Positions 43,976 through 53,600 of a DNA stretch of 64,000 nucleotides are shown one piece after another. Position 1 is the first letter of the stretch; each line of letters opens with the position of its first letter. Below the pieces are notes generated by a model, which saw only the letters and a list, made by a program, of their open reading frames with translations, was not told the origin of the DNA and ran no database searches. Source of the DNA: Bifidobacterium pluvialisilvae (GTDB taxonomy: Bacteria; Actinomycetota; Actinomycetes; Actinomycetales; Bifidobacteriaceae); the NCBI RefSeq assembly GCF_019331695.1, contig NZ_JAHBBI010000010.1, positions 1-64,000 on the forward strand, given 5' to 3'. Made by a program: the position numbers and the translations under genes.

Positions 43976-44016
43976 TCTGGAAAGAAAACCACGCGGTTTC
44001 CCCATCCCATACAGTG
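43976..44016 (+). promoter_or_regulatory. Promoter module of GH2, shared with GH79
   Basis: TCTGGAAAGAAAAC (43976-43989) and CCCATACAGTG (44006-44016) repeat the blocks found at 39758-39799. TACAGT (44010-44015) is the likely -10. Confidence 0.6.
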
Positions 44017-44179
44017 GTGGGCAGGGGAACGGGGCCGACGACGAGGTACCGGTCCGCTCCCGCCACCGTATCCGACCAACCCACCACGACCCAATCATCC
44101 ACGACCACATCATCCACACGGCCGGCGGGCCGCGGCATCGTCCGTGGCCATGCGCCGGCGACGCAAAGGACGGTACATC

Positions 44180-46492
44180 ATGACCATACGCACCATCACC
44201 ACCCTCACCGACGGCTGGCTGTTCACCAAGGAGTCCCTCGACGGCGTGCCCGCCTACGCGCCCGGCCCCGGATGGGCCGAGGTCAGCGTGCCCCACACCT
44301 GGAACGCGTTCGACGGCCAGGACGGCGGCTCCGACTACCACCGCGGCGCATGCTGGTACGTGCGCGGGCTGGAGGTCGGCGAGCGCGCCCCCGGCTCACG
44401 CGTCTACCTCGAATTCCAGGGCGCGGCCAATGTCGCCGAGGTCTACGTGAACGGCAACAGGGTCGGCGGGCACGTCGGCGGCTATTCCACGTTCCGCATG
44501 GACGTCACCGATGCGCTCACGACGGGCGGCGACGTGCTCGCCGTGAAGGTCGGCAACGAGGAACGCTCCGACGTCTACCCGCAGATGGCCGACTTCACAT
44601 TCTACGGCGGCCTGTACCGCCCGGTCGAGGTGCTGGTCGTGAACCCCACCCACTTCGACCTCGACCACCATGGCGGCCCCGGCGTCACCGTCTCGTCCAC
44701 CATCGGCGAGCATGGCGCCGCGCTGCTCGACGCCCGCGCATGGGTGGCCGGCGCCGAAGCCGGCGATCAGGTGAGCTTCCGCATCCTCGACGAGGACGGC
44801 GAGGAGGTGGCCTGCGCGGCCCAGCCGGCCGACCTCGACGGCGGCGCGGTCCGCACCCTCATCGAGATTCCCGACGCCCACCTGTGGCAGGGCACCGAGG
44901 ACCCGTACCTGTATGAGGTCGTCGCCACCGTGATCCGCCACAACGAGGTGCTCGACGAGGTCTCGTTCCTCCACGGCGTGCGTGAATTCCGCTTCGACCC
45001 GCAGGAGGGCTTCTTCCTCAACGGCAGGCTCACCCCGCTGCGCGGCGTCTCGCGTCATCAGGACCGTCTCGGCAAAGGCAATGCGCTCAGCCTCGAGGAC
45101 CACGTCGAGGACGCCTACCTCATCAGGGAGCTCGGCGCGAACACCATCCGCCTCGCCCACTATCAGCAGGCGCAGGAATTCTACGACCTGTGCGACCGGC
45201 TCGGCTTCGTCGTCTGGGCGGAGATCCCCTTCATCTCCAAGATGAGCGACGACCCGGCCGCCCACCAGGACTGCCTGAGCCAGATGACCGAGCTCGTCAT
45301 CCAGAACTTCAACCATCCGTCGATCGCGATGTGGGGCATCTCCAACGAGATTCTCATCGGCGGCGACAGCCCGCGGCTCGTCGCGAACCTCCGGGAGCTG
45401 CACGCGCTCGCCAAGAGCCTCGACCCCACGCGCGTGACCACCATGGCGCAGGTCTCCAGCACGCCGAAGAACTCCGAGCACAACCGGATCACCGACATCC
45501 TCAGCTACAACCACTACTTCGGCTGGTACGGCGGCCATCTCGAGGACAACGAGGCATGGCTCGACGACTTCCACGCCATGCATCCCGACCGTTCGTTCGG
45601 CCTGTCGGAATACGGCTGCGAGGGCATCATCTCGTACCATACCGACGACCCGCAGTGCGGCGACTACTCCGAGGAATACCAGGCCGTCTACCATGAGCAC
45701 ATGGCCCGCATCATCGACGAGCGCCCATGGCTGTGGGGCACGCACGTGTGGAACATGTTCGACTTCGGCTGCGACGCCCGCAAGGAGGGCGGCGTCGCGG
45801 GCCGCAACAACAAGGGCCTCGTGACCATCGACCGCAGGGTCAAAAAGGACGCGTTCTTCATCTACCAGGCGTATTGGTCGGCCGAGCCCATGGTGCACAT
45901 CTGCTCCAAGCGCTACGCCCTGCGCGCCGCCGAAGCCATCGACGTGAAGGTCTACTCCAACCAGCCGTCCGTCTCGCTCGTGGTCGACGGCAGGCCGTTC
46001 GCCACGCTCGAGGCCCCTGCCCAGCCCGACCCGCACGTCTTCGTGTTCAGGGACGTGCCGCTCGCCGACGGGTACACGCGAGTCGAGGCCCATGCCGGCG
46101 ACGTCTCCGACTCGACGTCGTGGCGGAAGGTGGCCGAACCGTACGAGCCGTATACGTTCGTCGACCCCGAAGGCGGCAACATCGTCATGAACTGGTTCGA
46201 CGACGTCTCCGCCGACGAGGGGCTGCCGGTCGACGCCCCGTACGACGAGTCGCATTACTCCGTGCACGACACCGTCAGCACGATCCTTGACAACCCCGAG
46301 GCCTCGGCCACGGTGACCAACGCGGCCTCCAGCCTCGCGAACATGAGAATCAAGGCCAGCATGTTCGGCGTGCTCGGCGACAAGAGCCTCGTCGAGATGT
46401 TCGACCAGCTTCGCAACATGGCCGGCGACGCCACGGACATCCCGCAGAAGCTCGCCTACCTCAACGCGCAGCTCCAGCGAATCGCCAAGTGA
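44180..46492 (+). CDS. GH2-family beta-glucuronidase or beta-galactosidase
   Basis: A 770-residue cytosolic GH2 enzyme: sugar-binding jelly roll (TDGWLFTKE, VSVPHTWNAFDG, FYGGLYRPVEV), Ig domain, TIM barrel and C-terminal domains. The acid/base is Glu390 in WGISNEI and the nucleophile Glu477 in LSEYGCEG. The N-N-K-G motif (RNNKGLVTIDRR) aligns with the carboxylate-binding N-x-K of beta-glucuronidases but also occurs in some GH2 beta-galactosidases, so the substrate is not settled. The shared promoter module with GH79 and the uronate genes nearby favour a glucuronidase. I chose the ATG at 44180 (AAAGGACGG upstream); the upstream in-frame stretch is low-complexity and covers the promoter. Confidence 0.85.
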   Translation: MTIRTITTLTDGWLFTKESLDGVPAYAPGPGWAEVSVPHTWNAFDGQDGGSDYHRGACWYVRGLEVGERAPGSRVYLEFQGAANVAEVYVNGNRVGGHVGGYSTFRMDVTDALTTGGDVLAVKVGNEERSDVYPQMADFTFYGGLYRPVEVLVVNPTHFDLDHHGGPGVTVSSTIGEHGAALLDARAWVAGAEAGDQVSFRILDEDGEEVACAAQPADLDGGAVRTLIEIPDAHLWQGTEDPYLYEVVATVIRHNEVLDEVSFLHGVREFRFDPQEGFFLNGRLTPLRGVSRHQDRLGKGNALSLEDHVEDAYLIRELGANTIRLAHYQQAQEFYDLCDRLGFVVWAEIPFISKMSDDPAAHQDCLSQMTELVIQNFNHPSIAMWGISNEILIGGDSPRLVANLRELHALAKSLDPTRVTTMAQVSSTPKNSEHNRITDILSYNHYFGWYGGHLEDNEAWLDDFHAMHPDRSFGLSEYGCEGIISYHTDDPQCGDYSEEYQAVYHEHMARIIDERPWLWGTHVWNMFDFGCDARKEGGVAGRNNKGLVTIDRRVKKDAFFIYQAYWSAEPMVHICSKRYALRAAEAIDVKVYSNQPSVSLVVDGRPFATLEAPAQPDPHVFVFRDVPLADGYTRVEAHAGDVSDSTSWRKVAEPYEPYTFVDPEGGNIVMNWFDDVSADEGLPVDAPYDESHYSVHDTVSTILDNPEASATVTNAASSLANMRIKASMFGVLGDKSLVEMFDQLRNMAGDATDIPQKLAYLNAQLQRIAK

Positions 46493-46498
46493 CGGCCC

Positions 46499-46533
46499 GG
46501 GAACCCCGCCCCCTCCGACGAGGGGGCGTTCCC
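46499..46533 (+). terminator. Terminator-like hairpin after GH2
   Basis: GGGAACCCCGCCCCCTC pairs with GAGGGGGCGTTCCC (bulged stem, 46499-46533) around CGAC. Confidence 0.7.
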
Positions 46534-46607
46534 ATGCCCGGTCGGGAGGACGCGGGGCGGGACAAAGGTGTGGGCATCGGCGCGCGTCTTCCGGGCGTGT
46601 CGCGGAT

Positions 46608-46636
46608 TTGCCGTCGTCGGGAATCAGGTGTATATT
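46608..46636 (+). promoter_or_regulatory. rplJL promoter
   Basis: TTGCCG (46608-46613), a 17-base spacer and TATATT (46631-46636). The predicted start is near 46643, at the beginning of the L10 leader. Confidence 0.75.
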
Positions 46637-46642
46637 GCTTGT

Positions 46643-46858
46643 TTTGTAAACCACAGACCGTTGGTTAGGGGCGCAAGCCTCTCGAAGGTTGCCAACGCAG
46701 GTTGAGAAAGCTGACCTTCCGGATTCGGAAGATTTCGGCATGGCCATGATTCATGATTATGGCGATGCCCGATGATGATGTTTGCTCCGCCTGCGTGCGG
46801 GGCTTTTTTATTGCTTCGTGGCTTCCTCCGGTCAACGGCCGACTTAGGAAGGAACGCC
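46643..46858 (+). ncRNA. L10-type ribosomal leader RNA with internal terminator
   Basis: The 5' leader of rplJ begins AAACCACAGACCGTTGGTTA and folds into paired segments, as in the L10 leader class, where L10(L12)4 binds and represses its own mRNA. An intrinsic terminator, GCTCCGC (46784-46790) with GCGGGGC (46797-46803) followed by TTTTTT, lies 50 bases before the rplJ start and could provide attenuation. The class call rests on the position and opening sequence. Confidence 0.7.
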
Positions 46859-47380
46859 ATGTTAAGGCCCGAAAAGGCTGAGGTCATCGCACAGCTCACG
46901 GAACAGTTCCGTGACGCCGATGCCGTGTACCTCACTGAGTACCGCGGGCTGAGCGTGCCGCAGATCACCGATCTGCGCGAAAAGCTGGGCCGCGATACTT
47001 CCTACACTGTGGCGAAGAACACGCTTGCACGTATTGCCGCGAAGGAAGCTGGCATCGAGGGTCTTGATGAGTACCTCAAGGGACCGTCCGCCATCACCTT
47101 CGTCAAGGGTGACTACGTCGAGGCCGCCAAGGTCCTGCGTGATTTCGCCAAGACCAACAAGCAGCTCATCGTCAAGGGCGGCTACGCTGACGACACCGTT
47201 TACGATGCCGAAGGCGTCACCAAGCTCGCCGACCTTGAGTCCCGCCCGGTCCTGCTGTCCAAGATCGCGTACTCCCTCAAGGCTGTACAGACCAAGACCG
47301 CTCAGCTCTTCGTCGCCCTGCCGACCAAGGCAGTCCGCACCGTGGACGCTCTGCGCGAGAAGCAGGAGAAGGCCGCCTGA
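46859..47380 (+). CDS. rplJ: 50S ribosomal protein L10
   Basis: A 173-residue stalk protein that anchors L7/L12 dimers to the ribosome and recruits translation factors. Family segments include AVYLTEYRGLSVPQITDLRE, YTVAKNTLARIAA and GPSAITFVKGDY; the C-terminal helix binds L12. I chose the ATG at 46859 because AGGAAGGAACGCC lies upstream. It forms an operon with rplL, 115 bases downstream. Confidence 0.97.
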   Translation: MLRPEKAEVIAQLTEQFRDADAVYLTEYRGLSVPQITDLREKLGRDTSYTVAKNTLARIAAKEAGIEGLDEYLKGPSAITFVKGDYVEAAKVLRDFAKTNKQLIVKGGYADDTVYDAEGVTKLADLESRPVLLSKIAYSLKAVQTKTAQLFVALPTKAVRTVDALREKQEKAA

Positions 47381-47495
47381 TTCCCGTCCACACGGACTGG
47401 CATCTCGCCGCTTGAATAATCAATATAAAAATTTTCGGTGACCGGATTTCACCTTAACAAAACTCCCGGCCGCCATTGAATGAAAGGAAGCCATT

Positions 47496-47876
47496 ATGGC
47501 TAAGCTCACCAACGAAGAGCTTCTTGATGCTTTCGGTGAAATGACCCTCGTCGAGCTCTCCGAGTTCGTCAAGGCCTTCGAAGACAAGTTCGACGTCGAG
47601 GCCGCCGCTCCGGCCGCCGTCGCCGTTGCCGCTCCGGGCGCCGCCGCCCCGGCCGAGGAGGAGAAGACCGAGTTCGACGTCATCCTCTCCGCCGTCGGCG
47701 ACAAGAAGATCCAGGTCATCAAGGCCGTCCGCGCCATCACTTCCCTGGGCCTGGCCGACGCCAAGGCTCTCGTGGACGGCGCTCCGAAGCCGGTCCTCGA
47801 AGGCGCCAAGAAGGAAGACGCCGAGAAGGCCAAGTCCCAGCTGGAAGAGGCTGGCGCCACCGTCGAGCTCAAGTGA
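47496..47876 (+). CDS. rplL: 50S ribosomal protein L7/L12
   Basis: A 126-residue acidic stalk protein. The N-terminal dimerisation domain is followed by an Ala/Pro/Val-rich hinge (about residues 35-55) and the conserved C-terminal domain ([37 protein letters not shown]). It is present in several copies on L10. GAAAGGAAG precedes the ATG. A small hairpin (47881-47896) follows the stop. Confidence 0.98.
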   Translation: MAKLTNEELLDAFGEMTLVELSEFVKAFEDKFDVEAAAPAAVAVAAPGAAAPAEEEKTEFDVILSAVGDKKIQVIKAVRAITSLGLADAKALVDGAPKPVLEGAKKEDAEKAKSQLEEAGATVELK

Positions 47877-48026
47877 TTCTCGCGGCATGAGCCGCGCAGT
47901 GTTCACTGCTTGATTTCGTCAGACCCTGTGTCCGTGGAATCCCGCGGCACGGGGTTTTCGCATATGCGGCGGGAAGAACCCTCGGAATTTTCGCCAATGG
48001 TCTGCGCCCGGCGTACACTATCGGGC

Positions 48027-49409
48027 GTGGCAGAGGCAGACGAGACGGCGATGCATGGCGTGCGACGGGCGAAGGCGGACGAGAAATACCGGCAGATGAC
48101 CGGCCGGCCGGTCAAGCCGCTCATCATGCGGCTCGCGCTGCCGGCGGTCGTCTCCAATCTGGTCACCATGATCTACAATCTCGCCGACACGTACTTCATC
48201 GGCCAGCTCGGCACCTCGCAGTCCGGAGCCATCGGCATCGCGTTCTCCATCATGACCGTCATGCAGGCCATCGGCTTCTTCTTCGGCAACGGCGCCGGAA
48301 ACTCCATGTCCAGGGAACTCGGCAAGCACAACGAGGCCCGCGCCGCACGGCTCATGGCCATCGGCTTCTTCGGGTCGGTCGGGTTCGGCACGCTGCTCGC
48401 CGTATGCGGGCTGCTGCTCGTGCATCCGCTGGTGTTCGCGCTCGGCTCCACCGACACCATCGCGCCGTATGCGGTGCGGTATCTCACGCCGCTGTTCGTC
48501 GCCGCGCCCATGGTGTGCGGGTCGTTCACCATGAACGGGCTGCTGCGGTACCAGGGGCTTTCGGCGTACGCCATGGTGGGCCTGGTGTTCGGCGCCGTGC
48601 TCAACATCGCGCTGGCCCCCGCGCTGATCTTCGGCGCACGGCTCGGCATCCTCGGCGCGGGCGTCGCCACCGCGATATGCCAGACCATCAGCTTCGCCAT
48701 ACTGGTCGGCATGTGCCGCACGGTCGCGGTGCTCAAGCTCACGCCGCGGCAGTTCCGCCCGAACATGCTGCTGGTGCGCGAGGTCATCGGCGGGGGACTG
48801 CCGTCGCTGCTGCGGCAGAGCGTCGGATCGGTGGCCACCACCTGCGTGAACCTCGCCGCCAATCCGTTCGGCGACGCCGCCATCGCCGCCATGGCCATCG
48901 TCATGCGGCTCATGCTGTTCACCAATTCGGTGATCATCGGGCTTGGCCAGGGCTTCCAGCCCGTGTGCGGGTACAACTACGGTGCCGGGCTGTTCGCCCG
49001 CGTCAAACAGGGCTATTGGTTCTGCATCCGGCTGAGCACGGCGATCCTCATCGGGTTCTCCGTGGGATTGTCCGCGTTCGCCCCGCAGCTGATCGAGCTG
49101 TTCCGCTCCGACCCCGACGTGGTGCGCATCGGCGTCGTGGCGCTGTGGCTGCAATGCGCGAGCCTGCCCATCATGGGCTGCAACATGATATCGAACATGA
49201 TGCAGCAGACGATGGGATTGACCGGCGTGGCCTCGTTCCTGGGCGTATGCCGCCAGGGCGTCTACCTGGTGCCGCTGATCGCCGTGCTGCCGCACGCATG
49301 CGGCCTGCTCGGCGTGCAGGCGGCGCAGCCGGTGGCCGACATCCTGACGTTCCTCACGACGATTCCCCTGCAATACCGCGTGTTGAAACGCCTCAATGTG
49401 CAGATGTGA
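48027..49409 (+). CDS. MATE-family efflux transporter (copy 2)
   Basis: A 460-residue, 12-helix MATE exporter (IMRLALPAVVSNLVTMIYNL, GNGAGNSMSRELG, MNGLLRYQGLSAYAM). It is only distantly related to the copy at 37205. I prefer the GTG at 48027: TACACT lies at 48014-48019, 7 bases before it, which fits a leaderless transcript, and residues further upstream in frame do not look MATE-like. The substrate is unknown. Confidence 0.85.
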   Translation: MAEADETAMHGVRRAKADEKYRQMTGRPVKPLIMRLALPAVVSNLVTMIYNLADTYFIGQLGTSQSGAIGIAFSIMTVMQAIGFFFGNGAGNSMSRELGKHNEARAARLMAIGFFGSVGFGTLLAVCGLLLVHPLVFALGSTDTIAPYAVRYLTPLFVAAPMVCGSFTMNGLLRYQGLSAYAMVGLVFGAVLNIALAPALIFGARLGILGAGVATAICQTISFAILVGMCRTVAVLKLTPRQFRPNMLLVREVIGGGLPSLLRQSVGSVATTCVNLAANPFGDAAIAAMAIVMRLMLFTNSVIIGLGQGFQPVCGYNYGAGLFARVKQGYWFCIRLSTAILIGFSVGLSAFAPQLIELFRSDPDVVRIGVVALWLQCASLPIMGCNMISNMMQQTMGLTGVASFLGVCRQGVYLVPLIAVLPHACGLLGVQAAQPVADILTFLTTIPLQYRVLKRLNVQM

Positions 49410-49514
49410 GACGGGTGTGTTGCAATAATGGGGGAAAGCCGACGTGCCGTGCCACAATTGACATAAGTGTGTCCGGCATCAAAGGTGCCCACAACGGTAG
49501 AGGAGGCTCGTTCT

Positions 49515-50597
49515 GTGATTGACCAGCAGTGGCTCATCAAAGTCAACGGCGTTGACGAGATTCGTGTCGATGCGGGGCAGACCGTGGTCATCGGCCGCAA
49601 GCCCCTGCGTCCCGTCGCCGAGGAGGAGGGCGTGCGTCGCCTCGACGTGGACGACACGACGAAGTCCATGTCGAAACGCCATGTGCGATTCGCCGTGACG
49701 GATGCCGGCGTCGCCAGCATCGAGGACCTGTCGTCGACGAACGGCACCTACGTGGTGCGTGACGATGGCGAGCTGATGCGTGTGCCGGCGAGCAAGGAGT
49801 TCCAGCTGCCACGGTCGACCATGCGGTTCCAGCTCGGCGACGTGCCGGTCGATTTCCTCAGGGTCCCCGCCCGGCCGAAGGACGAGGGCACGAAGGTCTC
49901 CGACCTGTTCGCGTATGCGGCGCCGGGCGGCGAGGCGCAGCAGGAGACGACCCCCGCCGACATGAGCGTGGACGACATCCTCGACCTGCGTGCGGGGGAG
50001 CCTACCGGATTGCTCAGCACCGCCAAGGTGCGCAGCCGCATCGACGCGCTGCATGACCGCGTCGTTGCCGAGACCCGCAGGCAGCAGGAATCCGATGCCT
50101 CCGCGACCGGGGGCGCCGCCGTGCAGGACGCCGTGACCGAGGTCATCGGCGGTCCGAAAGCCACGCCGGACACGGCCTCGCCTGTGGCCGCACCCGTGGC
50201 CGCCTCCCCGGATGCCGGGGCCGATGCCATGAGCCGGTTCCGGCCGGGCGCCGCCGGTGACGCCGCGCCGGCCGGGGCGGAGAGCGCCTCCACCGGATTC
50301 ACCCCGGTGTTCGAGCCGGGGTCGGTGTTCGAACGGCTGTCCAAGGGCGAGCTGAACAAGCCCGAACCGGTGATCGAGGCCGGTGGGTTCACCTCGGACG
50401 AAGCCAAGACTACCCGTGATTACGACATGCAGTTCGACATCGCGCGTCAGCGCGAGCTGCTGCCGTTCCTCGCATTGAATCCTTCACTGTATCCCGATCT
50501 CTATTCGTGGCTGGAGCTGCAGGGCAACGACGACGTCGACCGGGCGTTGCAGGGCAATCAGGGATATCAGGATTATCTGGCCGGTAAAGGGGAATAG
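49515..50597 (+). CDS. FHA-domain protein with C-terminal variant leucine-rich-like segment
   Basis: A 360-residue protein. Residues 1-110 form a forkhead-associated domain that binds phospho-threonine (VVIGRKPLRP, MSKRHVRF, LSSTNGTYV). A Pro/Ala-rich linker of about 170 residues follows, then a C-terminal segment (LLPFLALNPSLYPDLYSWLE) of the variant leucine-rich type found in actinobacterial proteins. The start is GTG at 49515, with AGGAGG 8 bases upstream. The next gene begins 5 bases after its stop, so the two are co-translated. FHA domains usually read Ser/Thr kinase signals; the partner kinase is not in this window. Confidence 0.85.
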   Translation: MIDQQWLIKVNGVDEIRVDAGQTVVIGRKPLRPVAEEEGVRRLDVDDTTKSMSKRHVRFAVTDAGVASIEDLSSTNGTYVVRDDGELMRVPASKEFQLPRSTMRFQLGDVPVDFLRVPARPKDEGTKVSDLFAYAAPGGEAQQETTPADMSVDDILDLRAGEPTGLLSTAKVRSRIDALHDRVVAETRRQQESDASATGGAAVQDAVTEVIGGPKATPDTASPVAAPVAASPDAGADAMSRFRPGAAGDAAPAGAESASTGFTPVFEPGSVFERLSKGELNKPEPVIEAGGFTSDEAKTTRDYDMQFDIARQRELLPFLALNPSLYPDLYSWLELQGNDDVDRALQGNQGYQDYLAGKGE

Positions 50598-50602
50598 AAC
50601 GA

Positions 50603-53600
50603 ATGAATAACGCTGCTGAAGCCTCGGTGTCCGCCGAGGCCATCGACCGTGTGCAGTCCTGGTATGAGGAATACCGCAACGACCACAATCCCTCTCCGGT
50701 GGAGGACCTCACCCAGTTGGAGGCCAGGCTCGACCTCACCCATGCGCACCCCTCCGGGGTGGCGCAGCTGTTCGCCAGCGGCCATGTGCAGCTGAGCAGC
50801 CTGTTCCGCGACAGCGGCATGCTGAGGGCGGGCCAGCACCGGCTCGCGCGCGTGCTGGAGGACCAGGCCGCCGTGGAGAACCTCAGCGGCGACGCGCAGC
50901 TGTCGCTCGCCGTGGGCGTGGCCAGCTGGAAGGGCTCGACCATGCCGCTGCTGCTCTACCCCGTGCGCGTGGACCGCGGCGAGGGGGAGGAGTCGCTCGC
51001 CCACGCGCAGATCCGCTTCACCGCCACGGCGAACATCAACCCGGTGTTCGTCTCCGCCATGCATGAGAACGGCGTCATGCTCGACGAGGACAGCCTGCTC
51101 GACACCTCGCAGTATTCCGAAAGCTCCCCGGAGACGTCCGCGCTGTTCTCCCGCATCACGTCGCTGGTGGGCGATTCCGTGGAGGACTTCGTCGTGGAGC
51201 GCGAGATCATCCTCGGCTGCTTCATCCACTCGTCCACGCTGTTCCTCGAGGAGGGCGAAGCGCTGCTGCGTCGCATGCGCCGCGGGCTGACGGGCAACGA
51301 TCTTCTCGACACGCTCGCCGGCAACGACAAGGCCGCGGACTTCCTCGCCGACTATCCGGTGCCGACGTTCAGCCCCTACGACGGCGACCCCCACAACGAG
51401 CTGGAGATCGGCGACATCGACAACGCCACCCGCTACGCCGCGCAGATCGTGTCCTCCGGCGCCTCCGTGTTCGTCGACCTGCCCACCGGCCGCAGCTCCG
51501 ACATGATTTCCGCCGGCATCGCGAGCCGTGCCGTGATGAACGGCAAGACCGTGCTGTACGTGCCGTGCGTGCCCAGCCAGAAGCGCCGTTTCATGCGCCG
51601 CATCGCCCGCAACGAGATCGCGGGCCTCATGCTGGACATCGGCGACCACGCCTCCAATTCGGCCATCGACCAGCAGCTCATCGCCGCCGTGGGATACCAG
51701 CCCGGCACGGCCAGCTCCCACTTCGACCAGCTCGCCGACGAGCTCGTGGGCGTGCGCTCGCGCCTCACCCGGTATCTGGGCGACCTGCACGGCAAGAACA
51801 AGGAGTGGGGCGTCTCCGCCTATGAGACCATCCAGAACCTCGCCCGCATCTCCGCCCTGCCCACCCACCCGGCCACGCACGTGCGCCTGAGCGAGCACAC
51901 GGCGCGCGAACTGGGCAACGCCATGGACGAGTGGAGCGAGAAGCTCGTCCGCGCCGGCGAGCTCGGCGAATTCCGCATCGGCCCCGAGGACACCTCCTGG
52001 TACCGGGCCTCCATCTACAGCGAGCAGGAGGCCGTCAACGCCTACCAGCGCGTGGTGCGCCTGTTGGAGACGCTGCTGCCCGCCGTGCGCGAGCAGATCC
52101 GTTCCGTGGTGGAGACCTGCGGGTTCCCCATCCCCAAGACCATGCAGGAGTGGAGCCGCCAGGTGGTGGTGCTCAAGAACCTGCGCCGCGTGCTCGACGT
52201 GTTCCAGCCCGCCATCTTCGAACGCGACATCGCCGCGATGATCGAGGCCTCGAAGTCCAAGGCCGAGCGCAAGGCGTCCGGTTCCGCCATGGGCTTCTGG
52301 GACCGCCGGCGCCACATCAAGGAGGCCAAGAGCCTGCTGCGCGTGGGCGCGCAGGTGGAGGACCTGCACGACGCCCTCGTGATCGTCTCCAAGCAGGCGG
52401 ACCAGTGGCGGCTCTTCGTGCCCCGCGGCGGCTGGCCCGTGCTGCCGCCGAAGCTCGACGACATCATCGAGACGCAGGACGACATCACCTCCGACCTGAC
52501 CGCCCTGAACTCCGTGCTTGCCACCACACCCGACGGCGCCGACCTCGAATCCGTGCCGTTCGCCGCGCTTGAGGCCCGCCTGCAGGGTCTGTTCGACGAC
52601 CATCGCTCGCTCGACACCCTGCCCGAGCGCGCCATGCTCGAGCGCGACTTCCGCGACAACGGCCTCGGCGAACTGGTCGACGACCTGCGCAACCGCCACG
52701 TGACCAAGGACGCCGCCGCCGGCGAGCTCCAGCTGGCCTGGTGGACCACGATCTTCGAGCTCATCGTGCGCTCGTCGCCCATCATCTCCAACCAGGACGG
52801 CTCCGTGCTGTCGGCGGCGTCCGAACGGTTCAGCCAGGTGGATGCGGAGCATGTGACGTCCATCGGGCCCATGGTCAACCAGGAGATGACCAAGCGTCTG
52901 AGCGAGCTGCTGTTCTCGCGCTCGCACGAGGCGAACCAGCTGCACACGCTGCTCGCCAGCCCGTCGCCGGTGCCGCTCGGACGCCTGCGCCGCGACTACC
53001 CGAACATCCTCACCGCCACCAAGCCGATCCTCGTGGCGTCGCCCGCCTCCCTTGTGGCGAACACGTCGCTGGAGCGTCTGGCGGACATCGCCATCATCGA
53101 CTCGGCCGCGCACGTCGACCCGTTGGAGCTGCTGTCGGTGCTCGCGCGCGTGGACCAGGTGGTCATCCTCGCCCACAAGGAGACCGTCTCCTCGCCCGCC
53201 GTCAAGATGCTCATCGAGCATCTCAAGCCGCTGCGGCTGCTCGAACGCCCGGACCGCCGGGACCTGCGCGTCGCCCAGTTCCTCGAATCCCATGGCTACG
53301 GCAAGGTGCCGATGGCGCTCGGCGTGCCGAACGCGAAGCTCGGCGTCAGCTACACGAAGGTCGAGGCCAATGGCGTGCCCTCGGTGGTCACCGGCATCGT
53401 GGAAAGCACGAAGAACGAAATCGACGCCGTCGTGGAGCTGGTCATCAACCGTGCCGGCGGGTTCACCATCGTCCCGTCGTCCTATCTGCTCACCATCGTC
53501 ACCATGTGCCCGACGCATCGCCAGCGCATCGGCGCCGAGCTCAAGGCGCGCAGCTCCAAGGACGCGGGCCTGCGCAAGTTCCTGCGCCACGTGCGCATCA

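Noticed and set aside
44180-46492. Naming the GH2 enzyme firmly as beta-glucuronidase from the N-N-K-G motif
   Set aside because: Related GH2 beta-galactosidases can also carry N-x-K-G at this place, so the motif alone does not decide the substrate.
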